Positions 53,325 to 62,211 of a stretch of DNA of 64,000 bases are shown here, in pieces. How positions within the stretch are numbered: the first letter of the stretch is position 1; the number at the start of each line of letters is the position of its first letter. The DNA lies in contig CAWDGB010000017.1 in the NCBI GenBank assembly GCA_963801715.1, forward strand, positions 40,785 to 104,784. Direction: 5' to 3'. The notes beneath the pieces were generated by a model. It did no database searches, was not told the origin of the DNA, and saw only the letters and a list, made by a program, of their open reading frames with translations. This DNA comes from CAVVJA01 sp963801715 (GTDB lineage Bacteria > Actinomycetota > Actinomycetes > Mycobacteriales > Jatrophihabitantaceae). Made by a program: the position numbers and the translations under genes.

Positions 53325-54636
53325 TGACTGTCATCGACACCGGTCAGCCAGCCGGCGCGCCCATACCGCAGCCGCCACCTGCCCGGCAGGTCGTGCGCCA
53401 GGTTGCCCGCGCGACATTCGAGGGCACTCGCAGGACGCATGCGCCTCTACGGCGCCTTCGTCGTGCTCGGATGCCTCGTGTTCGGCCTGTTCGCGTTCAT
53501 TGCCGCGTCGAGCCGGGCCAGCGCGCTGTCGAGCGCGCGCTCGGACGCCGCGCAGTTGGTGCGCATCCAGGCGATCCGCACCAACCTCGTTTTCGCCGAC
53601 GCGAACCTGACCAACGCATTCCTCGTCGGCGGGCTGGAGCCGCCGGCGGCACGCAGCGCATACCAGGAGGGAATCGCCACGGCGTCGACTACGCTGGCCG
53701 AAGCCTCGGGCGTCAGCGCGCAAGACGCGACCGTACTGGCCAACGTGAACGACGTCGTCACGCAGTACACGGGCCTGGTCGAGTCGGCCCGGGCGAACAA
53801 CCGGATCGGCTATCCCTTGGGGGCTGCGTACCTGCGCCAGGCCACCCAGCTCCTGCGCACCGACGCGCTGCCGCCGCTCGAAGACCTGGTCAAGACCGAG
53901 CAGGCGCGCATCGCTGACTCCTACTCCGGCAGCGCGCATGCCGTGTACTGGCTGGTAATCGGCCTGCTAGCAGCTCTCGGCATCCTGCTCTTCACCCAGA
54001 TATGGCTGGCGGGGCGAACCCGCCGGCTGCTGAACCTCCCGCTGGTCACCGCGACGGCCGCCGTCATCGTGGTGGGTGTCGTCCTGGTCGCGACCATGGC
54101 GTGGAGTCAGAGCAAGGCCAATCACACTCGCTCGAACGCCTACTTCGCGACGGTCGAGTTGGCCACCGCGCGCATCGACGCGTTCGACGCGAAGAGCGCG
54201 GAGAGTCTCACACTGATCTCCCGCGGGTCAGGGCAGGCGTACGACCAGAGCTTCAACAGCCTGGCGCGCAATGCCACCATGATCTTGAACGACGCCGCTG
54301 ACCAAGGCGGTGCGGACGAGCAAGCCGCCAAGACGGCGTTCGCCGCCTATCAGAGTGTGCATCAAAAAATTCGCGCGGAAGATGACCGCGGCAACTGGGA
54401 TGGCGCCGTCGCTCTCGCCACCGGGGGCAAGGCAACCGATGCCAACGCGGTGTTCGGCACATTCGACACAGCGTCGGCCAAGGCACTCGGCCAGACGCTC
54501 GGCCCAGCTGCGCAACGACCTCAGCACGGCCCGAGCTCCGCTCACTCCACTCGCGTGGATCGCGCTGATAGTCGGGGTGGCCGCCGCCGTCGCCTCGATA
54601 CGGGGCATCTCGCTCCGGCTGCGGGAGTACCGATGA
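53324..54636 (+). pseudogene. glnX: GlnX-like membrane sensor, two frameshifts
   Basis: About 437 residues when repaired. Layout: short Pro-rich cytoplasmic start (MTVIDTGQPAG), membrane helix LYGAFVVLGCLVFGLFAFIA, extracellular four-helix-bundle region, two adjacent helices (VYWLVIGLLAALGILLFTQI and VTATAAVIVVGVVLVATM), a second extracellular bundle, and a last helix WIALIVGVAAAVASIRGI ending in LREYR. This duplicated architecture is that of mycobacterial GlnX, which pairs with GlnH and signals to PknG. Breaks lie near 53428 and 54500. The second throws the frame in phase with glnH, creating an artificial glnX-glnH fusion; removing one C restores QTLAQLRNDL. Confidence 0.8.
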
Positions 54637-55613
54637 AGAAACTCCTGCTGACGGGGACATTGACCGCGGCGGCTGCCGCCCTGGTGGCAGGTTGCAGCGC
54701 AGGCAGCACGCCGACCCTGCCCTCCGCGCCCGCGCCGTCGTCCAGTGCAGCACCGAGCCCCAGCCCTACGCCGACACGTGCGGGCTGCAACAACAACGAC
54801 AACACGCGTGTCGAGTCCTACGCGCCGAGCGGCCCGCTGCCCGCACCTGGCGACTTTCGTGGCTCGACCATGGAAAAGATCAGGGACAAGGGCAAGATCA
54901 CTGTCGGCGTCTCGGCCGACAACCTGCTCTTCGGATTCCGCAATCCGATCACCGGCCAACTCGAAGGCTTCGACATCGACATGGTCAACGAGGTGGCCCA
55001 CGCGATCTTCGGCGAGGACATCAAGGGCAAGGTCGAGTACCGGGTCGAGAACTTCGCGCAGCGGATCCCCGACCTGCGGTCGGGACGGGTAGATCTCGTC
55101 GCTGACATCATGACCATCAACTGCATGCGGTGGAGCCAGATCGCGTTCTCCACCGAGTACTTCCACGCCGGACAGCAGGTGCTGGTGCGCAAGAACTCGC
55201 CGTACACGGACGTCGGCCAGCTCAACGGCCGCAAGGTCTGCACGGCGACGGGCTCCACCGGCAGCCAGAACCTCACGAGTCTCTATCCCAAGGTCGTCCA
55301 GGTGCACGTCGCCAACATCAGCGACTGCATGGTGCTGTTCCAGCAGGGCTCTGTCGAAGGCATCGTCTCGGACAACACGGTGTTGTCGGGGTTCGCCAGC
55401 CAGGATCCGTACGCGCGGATCGCCGGTGATCAGTTCACCAAGGAGCCGTACGGCCTCGGCATCCCGGCGGAGAACGTGGACTTCGTTCGGTTCGTCAATG
55501 CCCTGCTGCAGGACATGCGCACGGACGGTCGCTGGGCCACGATCTACCGCAGGTGGCTTCCCGCCCCGGTGCCGAACCCACCGCCCGCCGTATACGGGCG
55601 CGCGCTGCCATGA
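54633..55613 (+). CDS. glnH: GlnH-like amino-acid-binding lipoprotein
   Basis: 326 residues. Lipoprotein signal MKKLLLTGTLTAAAAALVAGC with the lipobox Cys at residue 21, a Ser/Pro-rich tether, then a family 3 solute-binding domain: KITVGVSADNLLFGFRNP, EGFDIDMVNEVA, RSGRVDLVADIMTIN, GRKVCTATGSTGSQNL, NVDFVRFVNALLQDM. No transporter permease or ATPase is adjacent, as in the mycobacterial glnH-glnX-pknG locus. There the protein senses Asp/Glu/Gln rather than importing it. Overlaps glnX and the next gene by ATGA junctions. Confidence 0.88.
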   Translation: MKKLLLTGTLTAAAAALVAGCSAGSTPTLPSAPAPSSSAAPSPSPTPTRAGCNNNDNTRVESYAPSGPLPAPGDFRGSTMEKIRDKGKITVGVSADNLLFGFRNPITGQLEGFDIDMVNEVAHAIFGEDIKGKVEYRVENFAQRIPDLRSGRVDLVADIMTINCMRWSQIAFSTEYFHAGQQVLVRKNSPYTDVGQLNGRKVCTATGSTGSQNLTSLYPKVVQVHVANISDCMVLFQQGSVEGIVSDNTVLSGFASQDPYARIAGDQFTKEPYGLGIPAENVDFVRFVNALLQDMRTDGRWATIYRRWLPAPVPNPPPAVYGRALP

Positions 55614-56872
55614 CCGTGACCACCCTGGCCACGCCACCCACCGCTCCCGGCTCGCTCACCGCGCCTGCCGGCGCACGCAGCGTCCTGAAGTTTCTGGACG
55701 AGCTGCGACGCTGGCGCGACGACCTGAAGACCGCACTGGGTTCGCTCGACCGGCGCGCGCAGGTGTCGTCTGCGCCCGACACGTTCACCAGCGATCTCAC
55801 TTTGGCCCTGTCGCTGTTGGAGTCGATCGATCGGCGCACCGACGAGCTGATCCGGGTATGGGACAGCGGGCGCGTGACCGAGAAGGAGCTGGCGCTCATC
55901 GCGCAGCTGATTTGGGGACGGCTGCCGGACCCGCTCGGCAACCCGTCGGCGTTCTCGCTCAGCGAGGCCACCACCCTGGCCGCCGCGCTGGAGGCGCGAC
56001 TTGCCGCACGCCTCGACGCCGACACGATCGCGGGCTCCGGGGTGGCCGATCGCATCGGTCCGCTGCGCGAGACGCTCACCCGCTGCCATGACCTCGCGGC
56101 TACGTTGGCGCGCCACAGCGGTGACGCCGAGGCCCTCGCCGACCAGCTCGAGGTCGCACTGGGTGGCGACGCCGACCCGGCCGCGTTGGGCAGGGAAGTG
56201 GCTCGCATCGTGAACGCCGCCGAGATCCTCGAACGCGACCTGATCAAGGAGACCTCGGTACGGGCCTCCGTGGGGCGCGAGTCGGCGTCGCTGGCCGCCC
56301 GCATTGCCGAGCTGGCTGCGATCGAGAGGCAGGTGCGAGCCACTGCGGAGAAGTGTCGGGACAAGATCACCGCGCCGCCGCGCCTCGCCGTGCCGGACAT
56401 CGCCGCCTTGGGGGCGGTACCGCCCATCCCGGACGGCCCCGACGCCCCAGGCACCTGGAAGGCGACGCAGGCCGCACTGACCGACTATCGCGAACGTCTC
56501 GAACGAGCGGCCGCAGCGCTGGCCGAGGCCGGCCGCCGATTCAGCGCGCCGCTGACCGAGAGAGCCGAGTTGCGCGGGCTCGCCGAGGCGTATCGTTCCA
56601 AGGCCGCGTCCGCGGGGCTGGCCGAGGATTCCGCACTCGGCGAGCGATTTGCCGCATTGCGCGACTTGCTGTGGCGCGCCCCTTGCGATCTGGCCGCGGC
56701 CCGCCCGCTCGTCGCCGAGTACGTACGAGAGGTGCAGGTCGCGGTAAGTGCGATTGCCGCACCACCCGAGCCGCCCGTGCCCGGCATCGGGTCGTCTGTT
56801 ACACCGCCTGGAACGCCGATGCGGAGGGCACCCGCTCCGGACACAGCCGCCGCCTCCGAGGAGTCGCAGTGA
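55610..56872 (+). CDS. coiled-coil protein of unknown function in the pknG cassette
   Basis: 420 residues, soluble, almost wholly helical with coiled-coil stretches (SVLKFLDELRRWRDDLKTAL, RIAELAAIERQVRATAEKC, YRERLERAAAALAEAGRRF). A short disordered Pro-rich linker precedes the end. No enzyme motif seen. Overlaps glnH (ATGA) and pknG (GTGA), so it is made with both and may scaffold the kinase. Not a family I can name. Confidence 0.8.
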   Translation: MTVTTLATPPTAPGSLTAPAGARSVLKFLDELRRWRDDLKTALGSLDRRAQVSSAPDTFTSDLTLALSLLESIDRRTDELIRVWDSGRVTEKELALIAQLIWGRLPDPLGNPSAFSLSEATTLAAALEARLAARLDADTIAGSGVADRIGPLRETLTRCHDLAATLARHSGDAEALADQLEVALGGDADPAALGREVARIVNAAEILERDLIKETSVRASVGRESASLAARIAELAAIERQVRATAEKCRDKITAPPRLAVPDIAALGAVPPIPDGPDAPGTWKATQAALTDYRERLERAAAALAEAGRRFSAPLTERAELRGLAEAYRSKAASAGLAEDSALGERFAALRDLLWRAPCDLAAARPLVAEYVREVQVAVSAIAAPPEPPVPGIGSSVTPPGTPMRRAPAPDTAAASEESQ

Positions 56873-59072
56873 ATTGCACCCAGCCCGGTTGCGCCGGACA
56901 GATAGAGGACGGCTACTGCAACGTCTGCGGAGCCCCGGCCGTCGCAGAACCGAGCGCCGCTCCGAGCGCCTCAATGCCCATTGCTCGCACCGGCAGCACC
57001 CGCACGAGCAGCTCGTCGCGTCTGTCCAGCGCGCCGATCGGGTCGGCCCGCGGAGGAGGTACCCGCCCCACCCGCAGCCTCGGCACGGCACATACCCGCT
57101 CGTCCCGGCTGGGCGCCGGAATCACGTCCATCCCGCCGGCACCGGTGCCTGATCCACGTTCGGTGATCATGGCGAACCCAGAGGTCGCCGAGGAGAAGCG
57201 GTTCTGCGCCAAGTGCGGCGCGCCCGTGGGTCGATCACGGGACGGAAGGCCTGGGCGCACACAGGGCTTCTGCCCCAAGTGCCGTACCGAGTTCTCCTAC
57301 GCGCCGAAGCTTTCCGCCGGAGACCTGGTCGGCGGCCAGTACGAGGTGGTCGGCCCGCTGGCCCACGGCGGCCTCGGCTGGATCTACCTTGCCGCGGACA
57401 AGAACGTCTCAGACCGATGGGTCGTACTCAAGGGCCTGCTCAATGCCGGCGATCTCGATGCATACCAGGCGGCCGTCGCAGAGCGGCAGTTCCTCGCCGA
57501 GGTTCAGCATCCGCTCATCGTCAACATCTACAACTTCGCGATGTACGAGGACGCCGGCTATACGGTGATGGAATACGTCGGCGGTAGCTCGCTCAAGCAG
57601 ATCCTCAAGGTCCGCATGGACGCCAACCACGGGCGTTACGACCCGTTCCCCGCCGACCAGGCCATCGCGTACATGATCGAGATCCTGCCGGCGTTCAGCT
57701 ATCTACACAGCCAAGGACTCCTGTACTGCGACTTCAAGCCGGACAACATCATCCAGTTCGGCGACGCAGTGAAGTTGATCGACCTCGGCGGCGTGCGCCG
57801 CATCGACGACAACGAGAGCGCGATCTACGGCACGGTCGGCTATCAGGCTCCGGAGATCGCCACTCTGGGCCCGAGTGTGGCCAGCGACATCTACACGATC
57901 GGGCGGACGTTGGCCGTGCTGCTCCTGGAGTTCCGCGGCCATCAGTCCACCTACGTCAAGAGCCTGCCGCCGGTCGATGACACAGCCGTGTTTCAGCGTT
58001 ATGACTCGCTGTACCGGGTGCTCGCCAAGGCCACGGCCGAGGACCCGAACGACCGCTTCCAATCCGCGGACGAGTTGCGCGAGCAGTTACTTGCCGTGCT
58101 GCGCGAGGTGGTGGCCAGCGACCGGGCGGGCGGGCCGGCGCGCCAGTCCACCCCGTCAGTGCTGTTCGGGGCGCCGACGGCATCGGGGGCCACCCTCGAA
58201 TGGCAGGAGCTGCCACCCCTGCTCGTCGAACCAGTCCGATCCGTCCGCGGCATGGTTGGCCAGCGTGTCGATCGACGATCCGTTGCAACGGCTGGCGGCG
58301 CTTGACGGCGCCCCGCAGGACACCGTCGAGGTGCTGCTGGCTCGCGCGCGGGCCGGTATCGACGCCGGGCGGTTCGACGTGGCCGACGCCACGATCGAGC
58401 GCACCCTGAGCGACGATCCATGGGAGTGGCGCGCCGTCTGGCTCGCCGGGCTTGCCGCGCTGGCTCGGGGTGACTCCACCGCGGCGACCGCCGCGTTCAA
58501 CACAGTGCTCGGCCAGGTGCCCGGAGAACTGGCGCCAAAGTTGGCACTGGCTCTCGCCTGCGAGACCGCAGGCGAACGCCAGCTCGCCCAGGGCCTCTAT
58601 CGCACCTGCACAATCGTCGATGCGAACTACATCGCTCCCGGCGGCGTTCGGCCTCGCCCGCACCGATCTCGCCGACGGAGACGTCGACGGCGCGCTGAGC
58701 GCCCTCGACCTGGTCGGGCCGACCAGCGCCGCATACGTAACGGCCCGCCGGACCAAGGCCGAGGTTCTCGCCGGCAGCAACAAGGGCCTGCCCGCGCTTG
58801 CCGACGCGGTCGACACGGTCGAGCGCGTACCGATCGATCCGCGCGACCGCCAGCAACTGACGGTGAAGGTATTGACCCAAGCCCTCGACCAGGTCCAGCA
58901 GTCCGGCCCGGAACCGCAAACGCACATCGCCGGCGTCGCGGCGACCGAGCGCGATCTGCGGGCCGGCGCCGAGCAGGCTTATCGGCAACTCGCCGCGCTC
59001 ACTCCGAACAGGGCCGAGCGGATGTACCTCGTCGACGCCGCCAACGCCGTCCGGCCGAGGTCGCTGGTATGA
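56869..59072 (+). pseudogene. pknG: PknG-type serine/threonine protein kinase, two frameshifts near the C-terminus
   Basis: About 734 residues when repaired, the usual PknG length. Zinc ribbon one: Cys3, Cys8, Cys17, Cys20. Zinc ribbon two (rubredoxin-like): Cys113, Cys116 with GFCPKCRTEF. Kinase domain: PLAHGGLGWIYLAADK, catalytic-loop YCDFKPDNIIQF, LIDLGGV in place of DFG, and GYQAPEIA. The C-terminal TPR region (DPWEWRAVWLAGLAALARG, PGELAPKLALALACETAG, RAERMYLVDAANAV) is characteristic of PknG. The breaks are at about 58234 and 58637; removing one base at each restores SDPSAAWLASVS and the IAPAAFGLAR junction. The kinase core itself is intact. In mycobacteria and corynebacteria PknG phosphorylates an FHA protein to control 2-oxoglutarate metabolism. 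Confidence 0.85.
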
Positions 59073-60052
59073 CTTGCCCGCAGTGCGGCGAACCGATCGC
59101 TGCAGGCGACGCGTTCTGCGAGAACTGCGGCGCGACGCTCGCCGCAACAGCCTCAGAACAGGTCACGTCGTCCAGCGAGACGCCGGCTCGCAGCTGCACC
59201 GCATGCGGTGGCGAGGTGGGCGAAGACGGGTGGTGCACCGTGTGCGGCGCCCGGGCCTCCAACGGCCGCGAGCACGTCGTCGAGCAGCCGAGCCCGACCG
59301 TGGTCGGGGTCAGCGACAAGGGGCTCCACCATGCCCGCAACGAGGACGCCTGCGCCCTGGCATCTGACGGAACCTGGACGGCGCTGGTTGTCTGCGACGG
59401 CGTCACCACCTCCACTGACAGCGACACCGCCTCCCTGGCCGCGGCCCACACCGCTCGCGACCTGCTCGCCGCGGCGCCCCGTCCCGGCGGCGCGACCGCG
59501 GCACGGCAGGCGCATTGGGCCAAGCAGCTCAAGGCCGCTGCGTCGGCGGCCGACATCGCCGTCGAGGCCACGGCATCGGCCGGCGCCGACAATCCCCCGT
59601 CGTGCACGTTCGTCGCGGCCGTCGCAGACGGGGCGGTGATCGTCGCCGGATGGGTCGGCGACAGTCGCGCCTACTGGCTGCCCGATGAGGGGCCAGCCGA
59701 GCAGCTGTCCGTCGACAACTCGTGGGCCACCGAGCAGATTGCCAGCGGGATCCCGCGCGAGAGCGCTGAAGCTGACTCCAGGGCGCACGCGATCACGAAG
59801 TGGCTCGGAGCCGACTCTCCGGACGTCGACGCCTCTACGTCAACGACGACCGCCACGACCCCGGGATGGCTGCTCGTGTGCAGCGACGGGCTGTGGAACT
59901 ACTGCTCGACCGCCGACGAGCTGCACAAGGTTGTAGCCGCGCAACCGTCAGAGCCGCTCTCCCGGGCCGAAGGATTGGTCCAGTGGGCCAACGAGCAGGG
60001 CGGCCACGACAACATCACCGTGACACTGGCTCGTATCGCACCGGAGGAGTGA
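59069..60052 (+). CDS. PP2C-type protein phosphatase with N-terminal double zinc ribbon
   Basis: 327 residues. Ribbon one CPQCGEPIAAGDAFCENCG and ribbon two CTACGGEVGEDGWCTVCG occupy the first 70 residues. The PP2C domain then shows KGLHHARNEDACAL, VVCDGVTTS (metal Asp-Gly), GWVGDSRAYW, LLVCSDGLWNY and GGHDNITVTLA. All metal aspartates appear present, so it should be an active Ser/Thr phosphatase. It overlaps the pknG stop by four bases, making it the likely counter-enzyme of the kinase. Confidence 0.9.
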   Translation: MTCPQCGEPIAAGDAFCENCGATLAATASEQVTSSSETPARSCTACGGEVGEDGWCTVCGARASNGREHVVEQPSPTVVGVSDKGLHHARNEDACALASDGTWTALVVCDGVTTSTDSDTASLAAAHTARDLLAAAPRPGGATAARQAHWAKQLKAAASAADIAVEATASAGADNPPSCTFVAAVADGAVIVAGWVGDSRAYWLPDEGPAEQLSVDNSWATEQIASGIPRESAEADSRAHAITKWLGADSPDVDASTSTTTATTPGWLLVCSDGLWNYCSTADELHKVVAAQPSEPLSRAEGLVQWANEQGGHDNITVTLARIAPEE

Positions 60053-60056
60053 TCGC

Positions 60057-61337
60057 ATGTCCACCACGCCTACTTGGACCGCCGAGGTCTTCCAGAACGA
60101 GTACCTGCCCGATGGCGCCACCGACGTCCACGCCATCGTCACGGTGAGTTCGGCTGGAACCGGCCAGGCAGGCGAGAGCGGGGGTGCCGCTGAGGCGATC
60201 ATCATCGACTGCTCGGGGTCGATGGGTACGCCGCTAGCGAAGATCATCGCGGCGCGAAAGGCGGCCGCAGCGGCTATCGAGGAGATCGCGGACGGGACGT
60301 GGTTCGCGGTCATCGCCGGCGTCGGGCTGGCTCAGCCGGTCTATCCGCGTACCGGCATGGTGCAGGCCGACCAGGGCACCAGAGCCGCAGCAGCGGAGGC
60401 CGTCTCGCGGCTGACACCGCAAGGCGGCACGGCGATCGGCCAGTGGCTGGTGGCCGCGCACGAGGCATTCGATCGGGCGCCGGCGACGCAGCGCCACGCC
60501 ATCCTGCTCACCGATGGAAAGAACGAGGGCGAAACCGCCCAGCAGCTCGCCGCGGCGGTGCAGGCGGTCACCGGCGAGTTCCAGTGCGACTGCCGTGGTG
60601 TCGGCGCCGACTGGGACGTCGGCGAGCTGCGCGGCATCGCCACCGCTCTGCTCGGGTCGGTCGACCTGATCGCCGATCCGGCTGACATGGCGGCCGACTT
60701 CCTGGCGATGATGCAAACGGCGATGGGACGCGGTGTTGCCGACGCCAAGTTGCGGGTGTGGGCGCCACAGGGCGCTGAGCTGCTCTTCGTTCGGCAGGTG
60801 GCGCCGACCATCGACGACCTGACCGATCGGCGCGTCAACGTCACCCCCCTGATCACCGAATACCCGACCGGTGCGTGGGGCGACGAGTCCCGTGACTACC
60901 ACGTCGCCGTCCGGGTCGCGGCTAAGCCGGTCGGCTCCGAGCAGCTTGCCGCGCGCGTGCAGATCGAGGTGGGCGGCGAGGTGGTCACGCAGGGGCTGGT
61001 CAAGGCGCTGTGGTCTGACGACAGCGCGCTGACCGCGCGTATCAGTCCAGCCGTCGCGCATTACACGGGGCAGGCGGAGCTGGCCCAGGTCATTCAGGAA
61101 GGTCTCGCGGCGAAAGCCGACGGTGACATCGACACGGCCACGTTCAAACTCGGCCGCGCGGCGAAGCTCGCGGCGGAGACCGGCAACGAGGAGGCGACGC
61201 GACGGCTGAAGAAGATCGTCGACATCGAGGACGCCGACACTGGAACGGTGCGCCTCAAGCGTGACGTATCCAAACTCGACGAGATGGCGCTCGACACCAG
61301 TTCGACCAAGACGACGCGCGTGCGGCCGTCCTCATGA
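60057..61337 (+). CDS. von Willebrand factor A domain protein
   Basis: 426 residues. The MIDAS motif is D51-C-S53-G-S55 in IIIDCSGSMG, with TPQGGTAIGQWL and HAILLTDGKNEG completing the metal site. A beta-rich domain follows (LRVWAPQGAELLFVRQV, VAVRVAAKPVG), then a helical part. The end is a Ser/Thr-rich, basic tail DTSSTKTTRVRPSS that looks like a phosphothreonine acceptor. vWA domains assemble protein complexes, here perhaps with the AAA ATPase. Four bases after the PP2C gene. Confidence 0.9.
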   Translation: MSTTPTWTAEVFQNEYLPDGATDVHAIVTVSSAGTGQAGESGGAAEAIIIDCSGSMGTPLAKIIAARKAAAAAIEEIADGTWFAVIAGVGLAQPVYPRTGMVQADQGTRAAAAEAVSRLTPQGGTAIGQWLVAAHEAFDRAPATQRHAILLTDGKNEGETAQQLAAAVQAVTGEFQCDCRGVGADWDVGELRGIATALLGSVDLIADPADMAADFLAMMQTAMGRGVADAKLRVWAPQGAELLFVRQVAPTIDDLTDRRVNVTPLITEYPTGAWGDESRDYHVAVRVAAKPVGSEQLAARVQIEVGGEVVTQGLVKALWSDDSALTARISPAVAHYTGQAELAQVIQEGLAAKADGDIDTATFKLGRAAKLAAETGNEEATRRLKKIVDIEDADTGTVRLKRDVSKLDEMALDTSSTKTTRVRPSS

Positions 61338-61357
61338 GCGCATGCTTCCTTGATCGT

Positions 61358-61392
61358 GCAACATGCCGCGGCGCTATGGCGCAGGATGTTGC
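61358..61392 (+). other. stem-loop between the vWA and FHA genes
   Basis: GCAACAT (61358-61364) pairs with ATGTTGC (61386-61392) around a GC-rich loop that can itself fold. It lies just before the AGGAGG of the FHA gene and could weaken read-through or set the relative level of the last gene. Confidence 0.4.
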
Positions 61393-61416
61393 GCAATCCG
61401 CCAGGAGGCCTTGCAG

Positions 61417-62211
61417 ATGAGCGCCGTCTGCCCGCAGGGGCACACCTCGTCGACGGACGACTTCTGCGACGTGTGCGGCGCGCCGATCGAGCCCGGCCCG
61501 TCAGCGTTCGCCGGGACGTCGAAGCCCCCCGTCACGCCGACGCCTCCCGCTGCGCCGTCGACTCCGCCGCCGGCCACACCGTCCGCGAGTCCGTCATCGC
61601 TGTCGTTGCCACCGACCGGCGTCGCGCCGAAGCAATGCCCGAACTGCAGCGCCGCCAACCCGTCCGACGCGCTGTTCTGCGAAGATTGCGGGTACGACTT
61701 CACCACCGGCCAGCTGCCGCCACCGCCCGCCCCGATCGACCCGGGCTCGGGGCGCATCGGGCCGACCGCGAGCGCACCGGCCGACCCGTCGCACGTCGGT
61801 TGGGTCGCCGAGATATGGATCGACCCGGACTGGTTCACCCATCAGCAAGCCGCGGGCGCCTGCCCCACCAGCGGGCTGCCCACCGTGGTCCGGCTCAAGG
61901 ATAGGGTGGCGCTGATCGGACGCCGCTCGAAGAGCCGCAACATCAACCCGGAGATCGACTGCTCCAGCGACGGCGCCATCTCGCACCGCCATGCGGAGCT
62001 GATCCGAAATGGTGAGCGATGGTCGGTGAAGGACCTCGGCTCGACCAACGGTACCTACGTCGGCGCGCCTGGTAGGGCCTACCCCGACGACGCGCTCGAA
62101 CCTCAGCAGCCACGAGAACTCGCCGACGACGAACGCATCTACCTCGGCGCCTGGACGCGCGTCGTCGTCCGCAAAGCCACCGACGCGGAGAAGGCGAGCG
62201 CTGCCTCCTAG
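61417..62211 (+). CDS. FHA-domain protein with N-terminal zinc ribbons
   Basis: 264 residues; ATG at 61417 with AGGAGG at 61403. Zinc ribbon-like CPQGHTSSTDDFCDVCG, a long Pro/Ser/Thr linker, second ribbon CPNCSAANPSDALFCEDCG, then an FHA domain (about residues 160-250): VALIGRRSKSRNINPEI, DGAISHRHAEL (Arg/Ser/His ligands of phosphothreonine), DLGSTNGTYV. It lacks the short Thr-Thr N-terminal motif of OdhI/GarA, so it is a different FHA type. It is the likely reader of phosphothreonines made by PknG. Last gene of the cassette. Confidence 0.9.
   Translation: MSAVCPQGHTSSTDDFCDVCGAPIEPGPSAFAGTSKPPVTPTPPAAPSTPPPATPSASPSSLSLPPTGVAPKQCPNCSAANPSDALFCEDCGYDFTTGQLPPPPAPIDPGSGRIGPTASAPADPSHVGWVAEIWIDPDWFTHQQAAGACPTSGLPTVVRLKDRVALIGRRSKSRNINPEIDCSSDGAISHRHAELIRNGERWSVKDLGSTNGTYVGAPGRAYPDDALEPQQPRELADDERIYLGAWTRVVVRKATDAEKASAAS

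Noticed and set aside
53403..55613. A genuine 736-residue GlnX-GlnH fusion protein
   Set aside because: The continuous frame results from the second glnX frameshift. GlnH has its own start with an intact lipoprotein signal, and the true glnX end lies in another frame.
61417..62211. Assignment of the FHA gene as garA/odhI
   Set aside because: It is much longer, has zinc ribbons and lacks the short N-terminal Thr-Thr phosphorylation motif of that family.
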